From contig NZ_JAMZAW010000001.1 of assembly GCF_024158745.1 (NCBI RefSeq), positions 62,001 to 126,000 on the forward strand: DNA of 64,000 nt, given 5' to 3'. This document shows positions 1 through 8,104 of the stretch, piece after piece. The stretch's first letter is position 1. Every line of letters begins with the position of its first letter. The notes beneath the pieces were generated by a model. It did no database searches. It saw only the letters and a program-made list of their open reading frames with translations, and had not been told where the DNA came from. Both the position numbers and the translations under genes were made by a program. This stretch comes from Paenibacillus tyrphae. GTDB taxonomy: Bacteria; Bacillota; Bacilli; Paenibacillales; NBRC-103111.

Positions 1-1186
1 CTCTGGGCATACGTATGCCCGCCTCACGGAGAAGCTCGAACGTAAACTCCATCAGGAAGGCTTCGACAGCCGCCGGAAACGGCACCCTTTCCCGCTGTGT
101 CGCGATGCTGGTCATCAGCGTGGTCGGCAGCATCTCTTGATGAAAGGTGGTGACGGAAATAAATAAAGCGGGAGCGAGCAGCGCAAGCATCAGGGAAATG
201 TATCGGAGAATGCGAATAATCCCGTAATCCGACCGGTGATAGTAATCTTCGGGAGACTGAAAAAATTGGGCGAATACGACGGGCACGACCAGAACAAACG
301 GCGTCCCGTCCACAACGATCGCCACCCGGCCCTCCAAAAGATTCGCCGCGACCGAGTCGGGGCGTTCCGTATCATACAGCGTCGGAAACGGGGTAATCGT
401 TTTCTCTTGAATCAGTTCCTCGATATTCCCGCTCTCAAAAATACCGTCGATATCGATGCGGTCCAGCCGACTGCGTACTTCCTCAACCGTGCTGTCGTTG
501 GCAATGCCTTTGATGTACATCAAAGCGACGTTCGTCTTCGTCAACCGGCCGATCGACCGGGATTCGATCCACAGCTTCGGATCTTTGATTTTGCGCCGGA
601 TTAAGGCAATGTTGGTCCCCAGACATTCCGAGAACGATTCCCGGGGCCCGCGTACAACGGATTGTACGGAAGCCTCCTGGACGCCGCGGTCTTCCCAGCC
701 CTTCGTATCTGCGGACAGTCCTGTGCCGTACCCGTCGATCAGAATGATCATATTGCCGGAAAGCAGATTGTCGAACAGCGCGTGAAAATGTTCGATTTCG
801 GTTACCGAACTGAGCGTTAAGGTAAAATCTTCAAGCATTTGCAGCGGAGTCCATGGACTCTCTGCCCCGTTCAAATCACGGAATAGCGCCGGATCGCGGG
901 CATGCAGCATGAACGACTCCAGAAACCGGTTAATGATTTCTTTGTCCGTCAGCCCGTCGGTATGAATGACCGCCGCCTTCGTCGTTCCCGAAGCTCCGAT
1001 TCGAATCGTCCGTATGATCAGATCCGGGCTGTTTCCCGTCGTCGTCCGAATATGCTCTAGATTATGCTCCAAGTCCGGGCTTAACGGCACGGCTTCCTGC
1101 GGGGGCGAGCCGACCCGATTGGCCTCCCGTTTTCCCGCAGCGCTGCGTCGGGACCCTCCGGCTCTGGTTGATTTGAAGAAACGCAT
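1..1186 (-). CDS. GerA-family spore germination protein, partial (3' end outside window)
   Basis: Subunit A of a Ger-type nutrient germinant receptor, which sits in the spore inner membrane. The reading frame starts at an ATG at 1186 (AGGTG about 7 nt upstream) and stays open to the window edge, so the C-terminal membrane part is missing. The visible part has the family's soluble N-terminal domain (GNSPDLIIRTIRIG near the start, then DGYGTGL, VVRGPRESF and RLDRIDID) followed by the start of the membrane region (EGRVAIVVDGTPF, SPEDYYHRSDYG, LLAPALFIS, FHQEMLPT). It resembles the second gerA gene at 37993-39612. No gerB or gerC lies beside it in this window; they may lie to the left. A sigma-G-like promoter sits upstream. 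Family assignment is firm. Confidence 0.9.
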   Translation of the reverse strand, partial: MRFFKSTRAGGSRRSAAGKREANRVGSPPQEAVPLSPDLEHNLEHIRTTTGNSPDLIIRTIRIGASGTTKAAVIHTDGLTDKEIINRFLESFMLHARDPALFRDLNGAESPWTPLQMLEDFTLTLSSVTEIEHFHALFDNLLSGNMIILIDGYGTGLSADTKGWEDRGVQEASVQSVVRGPRESFSECLGTNIALIRRKIKDPKLWIESRSIGRLTKTNVALMYIKGIANDSTVEEVRSRLDRIDIDGIFESGNIEELIQEKTITPFPTLYDTERPDSVAANLLEGRVAIVVDGTPFVLVVPVVFAQFFQSPEDYYHRSDYGIIRILRYISLMLALLAPALFISVTTFHQEMLPTTLMTSIATQRERVPFPAAVEAFLMEFTFELLREAGIRMPR

Positions 1187-1228
1187 TCTCCGTCACCTGC
1201 ATCTTGTATGTCGCTCTAGTTCTACTGA

Positions 1229-1259
1229 TACATTGCTCAAATTTGGTAAAATCTATTCA
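1229..1259 (-). promoter_or_regulatory. Possible sigma-G-type promoter of gerA
   Basis: On the minus strand TGAATA (1254-1259) is followed by 18 nt and CAATGTA (1229-1235). The forespore sigma-G consensus is GHATR, 17-18 nt, CATWHTA; the -35 fits and the -10 fits at 5 of 7 positions. It lies 43 nt upstream of the start codon. Germination receptor genes are known sigma-G targets. Confidence 0.4.
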
Positions 1260-1362
1260 TTTGCCCGATGAAACCAAACAAACGTTCTCTTGCCGTAAAC
1301 TTCCAAAATACGGTACACTAAATCCTAGTGGTTCGAATGGCCGAAAGGTCCGTCAAGCCATC

Positions 1363-1401
1363 AAAAAAAGGCCTGTGGGAAAGCATCCCCGGCCTTTTTT
1401 T
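1363..1401 (-). terminator. Rho-independent terminator
   Basis: The inverted repeat AAAAAAAGGCC / GGCCTTTTTTT encloses a GTGGG...CCCC inner stem. It lies about 20 nt beyond the stop codon of the zinc-ribbon gene, with a T run on the minus strand, and closes the biotin-side transcription unit. Confidence 0.8.
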
Positions 1402-1422
1402 CGTTCATTAAGATTTCCAATC

Positions 1423-1797
1423 CTACGCCTTGACCGACAGCTTTTGCAGCAGAACCTCTCCTTCGGTCTTGAACGTTCGTTTCGCCTCCACAAACGATTC
1501 GACTTCGCTCAGCTTCGCCGGCCGGTACCCCGGTCCGTCGCAGCCGCAAGAATGATAGCTGAAGCCGTGAGCGTACAAGATCTCGACTTTTTTCCACTGC
1601 TTGATATCCTTCTGCTTGGGCGCTTGAAAATCGTGTCCCATATCGTTCATGACTTCGCCGCATTGCGGACATTTGTACTCTCTGTTCGCCACTTCGATTT
1701 TGCTCAGCTCATAATCGGACGTTTGCTTGAACACTTTGCGGCACGAAAAGCAAGCGTAAATATTTTTGTACGGGCCATACATTGCATAGCGGCACAT
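1423..1797 (-). CDS. Small zinc-ribbon protein of unknown function
   Basis: A conserved Bacillales-type hypothetical protein of 124 residues. It carries a pair of CxxC knuckles (CFSCRK near residue 15, CPQCGE near residue 45) that can bind one zinc, plus a C-terminal YHSCGCDGPGYRP patch. The start chosen is the MCRYAMYGPYK methionine, 9 nt after GGAGG; the methionine two codons earlier is only 3 nt from that site. It follows bioC closely and may be read through from the biotin operon, ending at the terminator at 1363-1401. No enzymatic motif is visible and no function is proposed. Confidence 0.8.
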   Translation of the reverse strand: MCRYAMYGPYKNIYACFSCRKVFKQTSDYELSKIEVANREYKCPQCGEVMNDMGHDFQAPKQKDIKQWKKVEILYAHGFSYHSCGCDGPGYRPAKLSEVESFVEAKRTFKTEGEVLLQKLSVKA

Positions 1798-1850
1798 CGC
1801 CATCCACCTCCGTAACTTCCTTTCCATTTTACCGTTTTCAGGAAGCTTTG

Positions 1851-2711
1851 TCATGAGGGGACTTCCGCTTGGAGCAAAAGAAGCTGGTACGTGGCTGTAA
1901 TCCCTTCCGGGGCCGGGAACCGTTCTTCGTACTCCCGAAACATACCTTCGAATAAAGAACGCCAGCCAAGGGCGCGCGAACTGTCCGCCGACGATGCGCT
2001 GGCTCCCGTCGCTTTGACCGAGTGCAGAAATTCGCTGACGGAGGCATAGCCTTCGGTCCGGATGGCGCTCTCAGCCCGAACCTCCGCAAAGCCCGCATGT
2101 TGAAGCAGGGTACGCCACTCGCCGGCAGAGAGAAACGTAAGGCCGTGCCGCTGCGGCTCCAGACCGCGGGAGCGGTAAACGGCGGCAAACGATTCGTGCA
2201 GCTCGCGGAGCGTCTCCGGACCGAAGGTCGTGAACGCCAATAAACCGCCGGGACGCAGCAGCCGCCGCAAATGCCGCAGTGTTTCCTGCGGGCTTGCGAG
2301 CCATTGAAAGCAAGCGTTCGAAACGATGAGATCGAACGACATCGGCTCCGCTTGGGCGGCCCACGCTTCGGCATCCGCCAGACGGAAGTTTACGGGGAGC
2401 CGTTGGTTTGCGGCAGCCGATGGCGCCTTGGACCGGATGCGCCGTTCCGCCGCTTCCAGCATGGCCGGAGCGATATCCAGCGCGGTGATGACCGCATCGG
2501 GCCAGTCGCGCTGCAGCATCTCGGTCAATAGGCCGGTGCCGCAGCCGATTTCCAGCAGATGCGGCCGTGTTGCACGGGCTCCCTGCTTCCAGCGGGCCAG
2601 CGACCTGCCAAGCTTATCCGCCATGACGCGTTGAACGCATGCGTGCGCGTCGTAGGATGCCTTAGCGGAACGGTCAAACCGACGGCGAATCGAATGCAGC
2701 CTGTGTTCCAT
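1851..2711 (-). CDS. bioC: Malonyl-[acyl-carrier-protein] O-methyltransferase BioC
   Basis: Methylates the free carboxyl of malonyl-ACP with SAM so that the fatty acid machinery can elongate it to pimeloyl-ACP methyl ester, the first dedicated step of the BioC-BioH biotin route. The 286-residue protein has class I methyltransferase motifs in order: LEIGCGTGLL (SAM-binding loop, about residue 55), ALDIAPAML, and FDLIVSNACFQWL. The N-terminal RRFDRSAKASYDAHA is typical of BioC. It is the last biotin gene of the operon; its start overlaps the end of the upstream hydrolase gene by 38 nt, implying translational coupling. Confidence 0.93.
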   Translation of the reverse strand: MEHRLHSIRRRFDRSAKASYDAHACVQRVMADKLGRSLARWKQGARATRPHLLEIGCGTGLLTEMLQRDWPDAVITALDIAPAMLEAAERRIRSKAPSAAANQRLPVNFRLADAEAWAAQAEPMSFDLIVSNACFQWLASPQETLRHLRRLLRPGGLLAFTTFGPETLRELHESFAAVYRSRGLEPQRHGLTFLSAGEWRTLLQHAGFAEVRAESAIRTEGYASVSEFLHSVKATGASASSADSSRALGWRSLFEGMFREYEERFPAPEGITATYQLLLLQAEVPS

Positions 2712-3537
2712 GCCACCACCTCCTTATCGCATCGGCGATATGTGCTTCCCGCCCAAGAAACGGGATATGCCCGCCGCCTTCGACCGGCAGGATTTCCGCC
2801 TGCGACAGACGTTCGTACAGTTCCTCTGCCGCACCGTACGGGCATACCTTGTCCTCTTTGCCGTGGACAAGAAGCGCTGGACAAGCGATCTCCGGCAGAT
2901 CCGGCACATGATTCGCAGTTCGCAGAAGCTGAATGCCGGCGAGCAGCGCTGCGGTCGGCCAGTCTCCTGTCCGGGGCAGCTGCGGGAGGAAGCCCGCTTT
3001 CTTTTCCCCATCCGAAAGCAGCCGCTCGCGGAACTGGGTTTCTACCGCCAGACGGTCCTTGGCGATTGCCGCCGCCATGTGCCGGAGAACCGCGTCCGGC
3101 CAGCCGCGGTCCGCTTCTTCCTTGGAGCGGACAAACTGTGCGGTTGCGCCGAAAAGCACCAGACCGTCCGCGAATCCCCGTGCGGCGAGACGCAGGGCAA
3201 GCAATCCGCCGAGCGACCAGCCGGCGATCAGGACTTTTCTGCTTCTGCGGGAGGTCGTCGGAAGCCACGGGTGGGTACTGTCCCACTCGGTGAACCAAGC
3301 GACGGAAGCCGCTTCAGTCAGGGCCATCATCTGCTCCGGCGTTTCGGCGCAGATGAACTGTACCGGGACATGAACGAATTCCGGGAGATGCGATTGAATC
3401 TCGGCGAATACCGTTTCCGGCATGCTCCATCCGGTCAACCATAAGATGACGGCGCCGCGCGGCTTTGCCGATTTTGGCGTTCCGGCCGATGCGGCGAGCG
3501 CCGTTCTGTTGGCGAAAATGCGAATCGGGTCCGTCAT
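2674..3537 (-). CDS. bioH: Alpha/beta hydrolase, BioH-like pimeloyl-ACP methyl ester esterase
   Basis: Predicted to remove the methyl ester from pimeloyl-ACP methyl ester, releasing pimeloyl-ACP for BioF. The 287-residue product has an alpha/beta hydrolase layout: nucleophile elbow GWSLGG, acid in HGKEDKVCP, and histidine in GGGHIPF near the end. The ATG at 3537 overlaps the bioF stop codon in an ATGA arrangement and has GGGGGTG 8 nt upstream. BioH-type enzymes are diverse in sequence, so the role rests on the fold plus its place between bioF and bioC; the fold itself is certain. Confidence 0.8.
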   Translation of the reverse strand: MTDPIRIFANRTALAASAGTPKSAKPRGAVILWLTGWSMPETVFAEIQSHLPEFVHVPVQFICAETPEQMMALTEAASVAWFTEWDSTHPWLPTTSRRSRKVLIAGWSLGGLLALRLAARGFADGLVLFGATAQFVRSKEEADRGWPDAVLRHMAAAIAKDRLAVETQFRERLLSDGEKKAGFLPQLPRTGDWPTAALLAGIQLLRTANHVPDLPEIACPALLVHGKEDKVCPYGAAEELYERLSQAEILPVEGGGHIPFLGREAHIADAIRRWWHGTQAAFDSPSV

Positions 3538-4712
3538 CGCGCCAGCACCCCCAGCCGAAGGGCGACCCATTCGATGCGGCTGGCGGCATCGGCCAAGTCG
3601 TCTGGAGTATGGGCAGCGGATAAGGAAAAGCGGATGCGCGCCGTTCCGTCAGGGACCGTCGGGGGACGGACGGCAATGGCGGCAATGCCTTCCGCTTCCA
3701 GCGCAGAGCTGAAGCGCAGGGCAGTCGCGTTGTCTCCAACGATAACCGGGACGATCGGCGAATCTCCGGGCCCGACTTGGAAGCCTGCCTTGCGTAGCGA
3801 GGAACGGAACTGCCGACTGGACGCGGCAAGCCGTTCGCGCCGCCATCGTTCCTTTTGCACCAGATTCAGAGCTTCCGTAACCCCGGCGATCACGAACGGA
3901 GGCAGCGCCGTCGAGTAGATGACCGGCCTCGCCTTATTGACCAGCCAACGGATGAGCGTACGGCTGCCGGAAACGTAGGCGCCGTAGACGCCGAATGCTT
4001 TGCTGAAGGTTCCCACGTGCACGTCCACGCCGCTCCGCAGCCCCAGCGCATGACACAGCCCTTCGCCGCGCTCTCCATAAACGCCTCCGCTGTGAGCTTC
4101 ATCGACCATGAGAATGGCTCCGTACTCCCGCTTCAGCGCTACTAGCTCGGTGAGCGGCGCCGGATCGCCGTCCATCGAGAAGACCGCGTCCGTGACGATC
4201 AGCTTGCGTCTTGCATCGCGGTGCTTATGCAATAACCGGCGCAAATGCTCCATGTCGTTGTGACGGTACCGGGCTTGGTCGGCGCGGCTTAACCCAATGC
4301 CGTCCACGATGCTCGCGTGATTCAGCCGGTCGCTGAACACGACGTCTCCGCGGCCTGCGAGCGCCTGAATGACGCCGAGATTCGTCATATAGCCGTTGGC
4401 AAAAACCAGCGCGGCCTCGCTCTGCTGCCAAGCGGCGAGAGCTTCTTCCAGAGGGTCATAGGGAGGCCGGTTGCCGGTGACAAGACGCGATGCGCCGGAA
4501 CCGGCTCCTTCGGCGAGAAGCGCTTGTGTCATGGCGTCAACAATAGCCGGATGGCGAGCCAAACCGAGGTAATCGTTGGAGGACAGGTCAAGCAGCGTTT
4601 TTTGTCCGCGCAGCACGTAACCTTGACGGCCGGATTCCGTGGCGCTGATCTGCAGCGAACGGTTCAGCGACTGATCTTCCAGCTTCTGAAGCTCGTCTTC
4701 GATCCATTTCAT
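3534..4712 (-). CDS. bioF: 8-amino-7-oxononanoate synthase
   Basis: PLP enzyme that condenses pimeloyl-ACP (or CoA) with L-alanine to give 8-amino-7-oxononanoate (KAPA). The 392 residues match the alpha-oxoamine synthase family: LLDLSSNDYLGLA near the N terminus, GSGASRLVTG, DAVFSMDGDPAPL, VDEAHSGGVYG, and the PLP-lysine motif GTFSKAFG. Length is normal for BioF. It starts 13 nt downstream of the bioB stop and overlaps bioH by 4 nt. Confidence 0.96.
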   Translation of the reverse strand: MKWIEDELQKLEDQSLNRSLQISATESGRQGYVLRGQKTLLDLSSNDYLGLARHPAIVDAMTQALLAEGAGSGASRLVTGNRPPYDPLEEALAAWQQSEAALVFANGYMTNLGVIQALAGRGDVVFSDRLNHASIVDGIGLSRADQARYRHNDMEHLRRLLHKHRDARRKLIVTDAVFSMDGDPAPLTELVALKREYGAILMVDEAHSGGVYGERGEGLCHALGLRSGVDVHVGTFSKAFGVYGAYVSGSRTLIRWLVNKARPVIYSTALPPFVIAGVTEALNLVQKERWRRERLAASSRQFRSSLRKAGFQVGPGDSPIVPVIVGDNATALRFSSALEAEGIAAIAVRPPTVPDGTARIRFSLSAAHTPDDLADAASRIEWVALRLGVLAR

Positions 4713-4724
4713 ACCGTCACCGCC

Positions 4725-5756
4725 TTAAAGAGCGCAGGCTTCAATCTCAAAGCCCAAATCTTCGATCATTTGATAGTCAACCGCTGCCTCCTGCCCTTTC
4801 GTCGTCAAATAATCGCCGACGAACAGCGAATTGGCGGCGTACAAGCCAAGCGGCTGCAGCGTCCGGAGATTGACCTCGCGGCCGCCCGCCACGCGGATTT
4901 CCTTGGACGGGCAGATCAACCGGAACAACGCTAGCACCCTGAGCGCCTTCATCGCGGGAGTACGGTCCACTTTTTCCAGCGGAGTTCCCGGAATGGCGTT
5001 CAAGAAGTTGACCGGAATCGAGTCGGCTTCAAGCTCCCGAAGCGCGTAAGCCATTTCCACGATTTCGCGGTTCGTCTCGCCCATGCCGATAATAACGCCG
5101 GAGCAAGGGGACAAGCCGTAGCGTTTCACCTTTTCCACGCTCTCGACCCGTTGATCGTAGGTATGGGTTGTCGTGATGGAAGGGTAGTTCGCTCTGCTCG
5201 TGTTCAAGTTATGATTGTAGCGGTGTACGCCCGCTTCCGCGAGGCGTTCGGCTTGATCGTCCCTCAGAAGGCCGAGACATGCGCAAATTTTGAGCGGCAT
5301 CGTGGCGCGGATTTCCTTCACCGCTTCGATGACCTGCTCCAGCTCTTTGTCCGTCGGGCCTTTGCCGGACGCGACAATGCAGTAGGTTCCCGCTTGACGG
5401 GCCATCGCTTCGCGTGCGCCGGCCAGCAGCGTGGCTTTTTCCAGCAGCGGGTACTTGGCGATTGGCGCGGAGGATACGACGGATTGGGCGCAGTAGCCGC
5501 AGTCCTCGGGGCAAAGGCCGCTTTTGGCGTTAATAATCATGTTCAGCTTGACTTTCTTGCCGTAAAAATGTTTGCGTACCCGAAAAACGGCCTGCAGCAG
5601 CGGCAGCACTTCGTCGTCATCGGCCTCAAGCACGGCGAGCCCTTCTTCGACGGACAAACATTCTCCATCCAGCGCTTTTTGCGCCAACGTCTGCCAATCC
5701 GCGGCCGTTTCGGGCATTTCGGGTATTTCAGGTATTCCGGTTGCCTTCATCCTCAT
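4725..5756 (-). CDS. bioB: Biotin synthase
   Basis: Radical SAM enzyme that inserts sulfur into dethiobiotin to form biotin. The CxxxCxxC cluster motif is seen as CPEDCGYCAQS. Further family blocks are YNHNLNTSRANYPSI, CSGVIIGMGET and IPVNFLNAIPGTPLE, and the C-terminal NSLFVGDYLTTKGQ is also diagnostic. The arginine expected to bind the [2Fe-2S] cluster is in the EIRVAGGREVNLR region. The protein is 343 residues; the start has AGGAGG 8 nt upstream. The N terminus contains a short GIPEIPEMPE Pro/Glu stretch that looks strain-specific. Confidence 0.97.
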   Translation of the reverse strand: MRMKATGIPEIPEMPETAADWQTLAQKALDGECLSVEEGLAVLEADDDEVLPLLQAVFRVRKHFYGKKVKLNMIINAKSGLCPEDCGYCAQSVVSSAPIAKYPLLEKATLLAGAREAMARQAGTYCIVASGKGPTDKELEQVIEAVKEIRATMPLKICACLGLLRDDQAERLAEAGVHRYNHNLNTSRANYPSITTTHTYDQRVESVEKVKRYGLSPCSGVIIGMGETNREIVEMAYALRELEADSIPVNFLNAIPGTPLEKVDRTPAMKALRVLALFRLICPSKEIRVAGGREVNLRTLQPLGLYAANSLFVGDYLTTKGQEAAVDYQMIEDLGFEIEACAL

Positions 5757-5768
5757 CTCCCTCTCCTC

Positions 5769-6548
5769 CTATTGACTTCTTGCGTCCTCTAACCTTTGTC
5801 GGACCGGCGAAATGTCTATATGCTGGTTCACGGCTCGCACAAGCCTCTCCATCTTGGCTTCGCCGCTTATCCACGGGAACCGTCCCAGCACGCGAAGACC
5901 GCCGTAGCGCTCAATCAGCTCCGCATTCGCAGCGGTGCTCGGATCGTTGCGCGATGTCGCGTGATCGACCTCGTTCATCACAACGCCTGCGACCGGAATT
6001 CCCCGCTGCCGCAGCAGCGCTGCGGTTAACAGCGTATGGTTGACCGTGCCCAGGCCGCAGCGGGCGATGATCAGCGCCGGAACGCCGAGCTCGGCGATGA
6101 GGTCCACCACGAGGGCATCGGAGGTTAACGGCACGGCAGCGCCCCCTGCCCCTTCGATCAGCAGCGCGTCGTACCGTTCGGCCAACGGTTCCCCTGCCGC
6201 CAGCAGCCCGGCCAGCGTCAAGCTTACACCGGCTTGCTCGGCGGCAAGTGCCGGAGTCAGCGGCGCTGCGAACGAAAACGGCGCGACTTGTTCCGGATGG
6301 TCGGCGATATCCGTCCCGCGCAGCAGCCGTTCGGCGTCGGTGACTCCCTTACCGATAAGCCCCCCGCTCTGGACCGGCTTCCAGACGCCGACGTTCCGCC
6401 CTTCGCTGCGAAGTGTGGCGGCGATGGCCGCCGTAATCACCGTCTTACCGACGCCGGTATCCGTGCCCGTGACGAATATTCCGCGCCACCGTTTCCGGCC
6501 TTCCAGCTTCTCGCTGCCGTACGCAGATGCTATGCGCGCCCCGGTCAC
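5769..6548 (-). CDS. bioD: ATP-dependent dethiobiotin synthetase
   Basis: Closes the ureido ring of 7,8-diaminononanoate with CO2 and ATP. The GTG start at 6548 overlaps the bioA stop codon (GTGA) with AGGAAGG about 9 nt upstream, giving 259 residues. Key blocks are the P-loop GIFVTGTDTGVGKT, WKPVQSGG, the LLIEGAGGAAVPL loop, and ARCGLGTVNHTLL. A longer open frame exists upstream but lies inside bioA and is not coding. Read third-last among the known enzymes, it sits in normal bioA-bioD-bioB order. Confidence 0.95.
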   Translation of the reverse strand: MTGARIASAYGSEKLEGRKRWRGIFVTGTDTGVGKTVITAAIAATLRSEGRNVGVWKPVQSGGLIGKGVTDAERLLRGTDIADHPEQVAPFSFAAPLTPALAAEQAGVSLTLAGLLAAGEPLAERYDALLIEGAGGAAVPLTSDALVVDLIAELGVPALIIARCGLGTVNHTLLTAALLRQRGIPVAGVVMNEVDHATSRNDPSTAANAELIERYGGLRVLGRFPWISGEAKMERLVRAVNQHIDISPVRQRLEDARSQ

Positions 6549-7912
6549 GCTCCCCAGCCTTCCTCGGTGACATCGTAGATCGCGGCCGCCAAAATATCCG
6601 TCATCGCATCCAGCTCCGCTTCCGTACTGGCAAGAGGCGGGATCAAAACAATCACGTTGCCGAGCGGGCGGGTCAGCATACCGAGCTCTCGCGCCCGCAT
6701 GCAGACACGGACGCCGATACGGTCCGTCCAGGCATAAAGCTCGCGGGACTTTTTTTCCCGGACAAGTTCGATCCCGATCATCAGACCTTGCTGCCGGATC
6801 TCGCCGACATGCGGCCAATCGGCAAGCGGAGCCAATTTCTTCGCCGCAAATGCGGCCTTTGCATTGACCGTATGTATCATCTTTCGTTCTTCGAGAAGTC
6901 GGAGGCTAGCTAGCGCGACGGTGCAGCCAAGCGGATTGCCCGTATACGAATGACCGTGAAAAAACGTTTTTTGCTCCGAGTAATCGGCGTAAAACGCAGA
7001 GTAGATCTCGTCGGTCGCCAGCGTCGCCGCAAGCGGCAGATAGCCGCCTGTCAATCCTTTGCCAACAACCATCAAGTCGGGCGATACGCCCTCCAAATCG
7101 CAGGCGAACATCGCTCCGGTGCGGCCGAAGCCCGTCGCCACCTCGTCGGCGATCAGCAGCACGTCGTGCTTACGGCACAGCGCGGCAATCTCGCGCAAGC
7201 ATCCTTGCGGCATGACGATGATGCCGCTCGCTCCCTGCACGACAGGCTCCACGAGGAGAGCCGCCATCTCGTCCGCCCGCGACTCCAGAAGCTCCCGCAG
7301 CGCGGACAGCGTTGCTTCCATCGCGGCGGAAGCCCCGCCTTCGGTACGGTAAGCGTAAGGATACGGAATGACGCAGGAGGAGAACAGCAGCGGGCGGAAG
7401 ATGTTGTGGTAAAGCGGAATCGCACCGACGCTAACAGCACCGAGCGTGTCCCCGTGGTAAGCCTGGTTCATCGTAATAAATTTCGTTTTCCGGCCGATGC
7501 CCCGGTTGTGCCAATACTGGAACGCCATCTTGAGCGCAATCTCCACGCCGGTTGCACCGGCATCGGAATAGAACACCTTCGTCAGCCGTTCCGGAGCGAT
7601 GCGCACCAGGTTCGCGGCCAGCTTGATCGCCGGCACATTGGCCATGCCGAGCAGAGTCGAGTGAGCGACTTTCGCCAGTTGGGACGCTACCGCTTCGTTC
7701 AACTCTGGAACGTTGTGTCCGTGCACGTTGAGCCAGACCGACGAAAACCCGTCATAGTAAGCGCGTCCCCGAACATCATAAAGCAAGATGCCTTCGCCCC
7801 GTTCGATAATGAGAGGCTCGCCTTTAACATAGTCCTTCATCTGTGTAAACGGATGCCATAAGTACGCCTTATTCCAGGCCGCCAGCTCTTCGCAGGTTGT
7901 GGCCGTTTCCAT
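6545..7912 (-). CDS. bioA: Adenosylmethionine-8-amino-7-oxononanoate aminotransferase
   Basis: PLP aminotransferase that converts KAPA to 7,8-diaminopelargonate using SAM (or lysine in some Bacilli) as amino donor. The 455-residue class III protein has WHPFTQMKDY near the N terminus, the PLP region FYSDAGATGVEIALKMA, LIADEVATGFGRTG and the lysine motif VVGKGLTGGYLPLAATL. The ATG at 7912 is chosen because a GGCGGTG ribosome site precedes it; the upstream in-frame methionine at 7972 is inside the BirA operator. First gene of the biotin operon. Confidence 0.95.
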   Translation of the reverse strand: METATTCEELAAWNKAYLWHPFTQMKDYVKGEPLIIERGEGILLYDVRGRAYYDGFSSVWLNVHGHNVPELNEAVASQLAKVAHSTLLGMANVPAIKLAANLVRIAPERLTKVFYSDAGATGVEIALKMAFQYWHNRGIGRKTKFITMNQAYHGDTLGAVSVGAIPLYHNIFRPLLFSSCVIPYPYAYRTEGGASAAMEATLSALRELLESRADEMAALLVEPVVQGASGIIVMPQGCLREIAALCRKHDVLLIADEVATGFGRTGAMFACDLEGVSPDLMVVGKGLTGGYLPLAATLATDEIYSAFYADYSEQKTFFHGHSYTGNPLGCTVALASLRLLEERKMIHTVNAKAAFAAKKLAPLADWPHVGEIRQQGLMIGIELVREKKSRELYAWTDRIGVRVCMRARELGMLTRPLGNVIVLIPPLASTEAELDAMTDILAAAIYDVTEEGWGA

Positions 7913-7938
7913 GACCGTCACCGCCTCTATCGTTTTAA

Positions 7939-7972
7939 TTGTTAACCTAAAATAATATATATTGGTTAACAA
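7939..7972 (-). promoter_or_regulatory. BirA operator of the biotin operon
   Basis: A perfect inverted repeat TTGTTAACC - 16 nt AT-rich spacer - GGTTAACAA, 27 nt upstream of bioA. This is the site bound by biotinyl-AMP-loaded BirA in Firmicutes. The spacer contains TATA-rich sequence suitable for a -10 element, so BirA binding would occlude the promoter. Confidence 0.93.
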
Positions 7973-8040
7973 TCGATCTTATTCTAGCAAACCGATGACC
8001 TCGTGTAAAGCAAGAGACTATCCCCGGCTTAAGTCCCGAC

Positions 8041-8078
8041 AAAACGAAAAGACCCATGGAAGACATTCTTCCATAGGC
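8041..8078 (-). terminator. Rho-independent terminator of the permease gene
   Basis: On the minus strand CCTATGGAAG / CTTCCATGGG forms a strong stem followed by TCTTTTCGTTTT, about 25 nt after the permease stop codon. Confidence 0.75.
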
Positions 8079-8104
8079 CTTTGGGGGCTTCGAGCCAAGC
8101 GCTA

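Noticed and set aside
5769..6818. A 349-codon open frame extending bioD far upstream
   Set aside because: The upstream 90 codons lie inside bioA in another frame and have no family match; the GTG at 6548 with a GTGA overlap is a natural start.
6545..7972. bioA start at 7972
   Set aside because: The extra 20 codons are the translated BirA operator; the ATG at 7912 has its own ribosome site.
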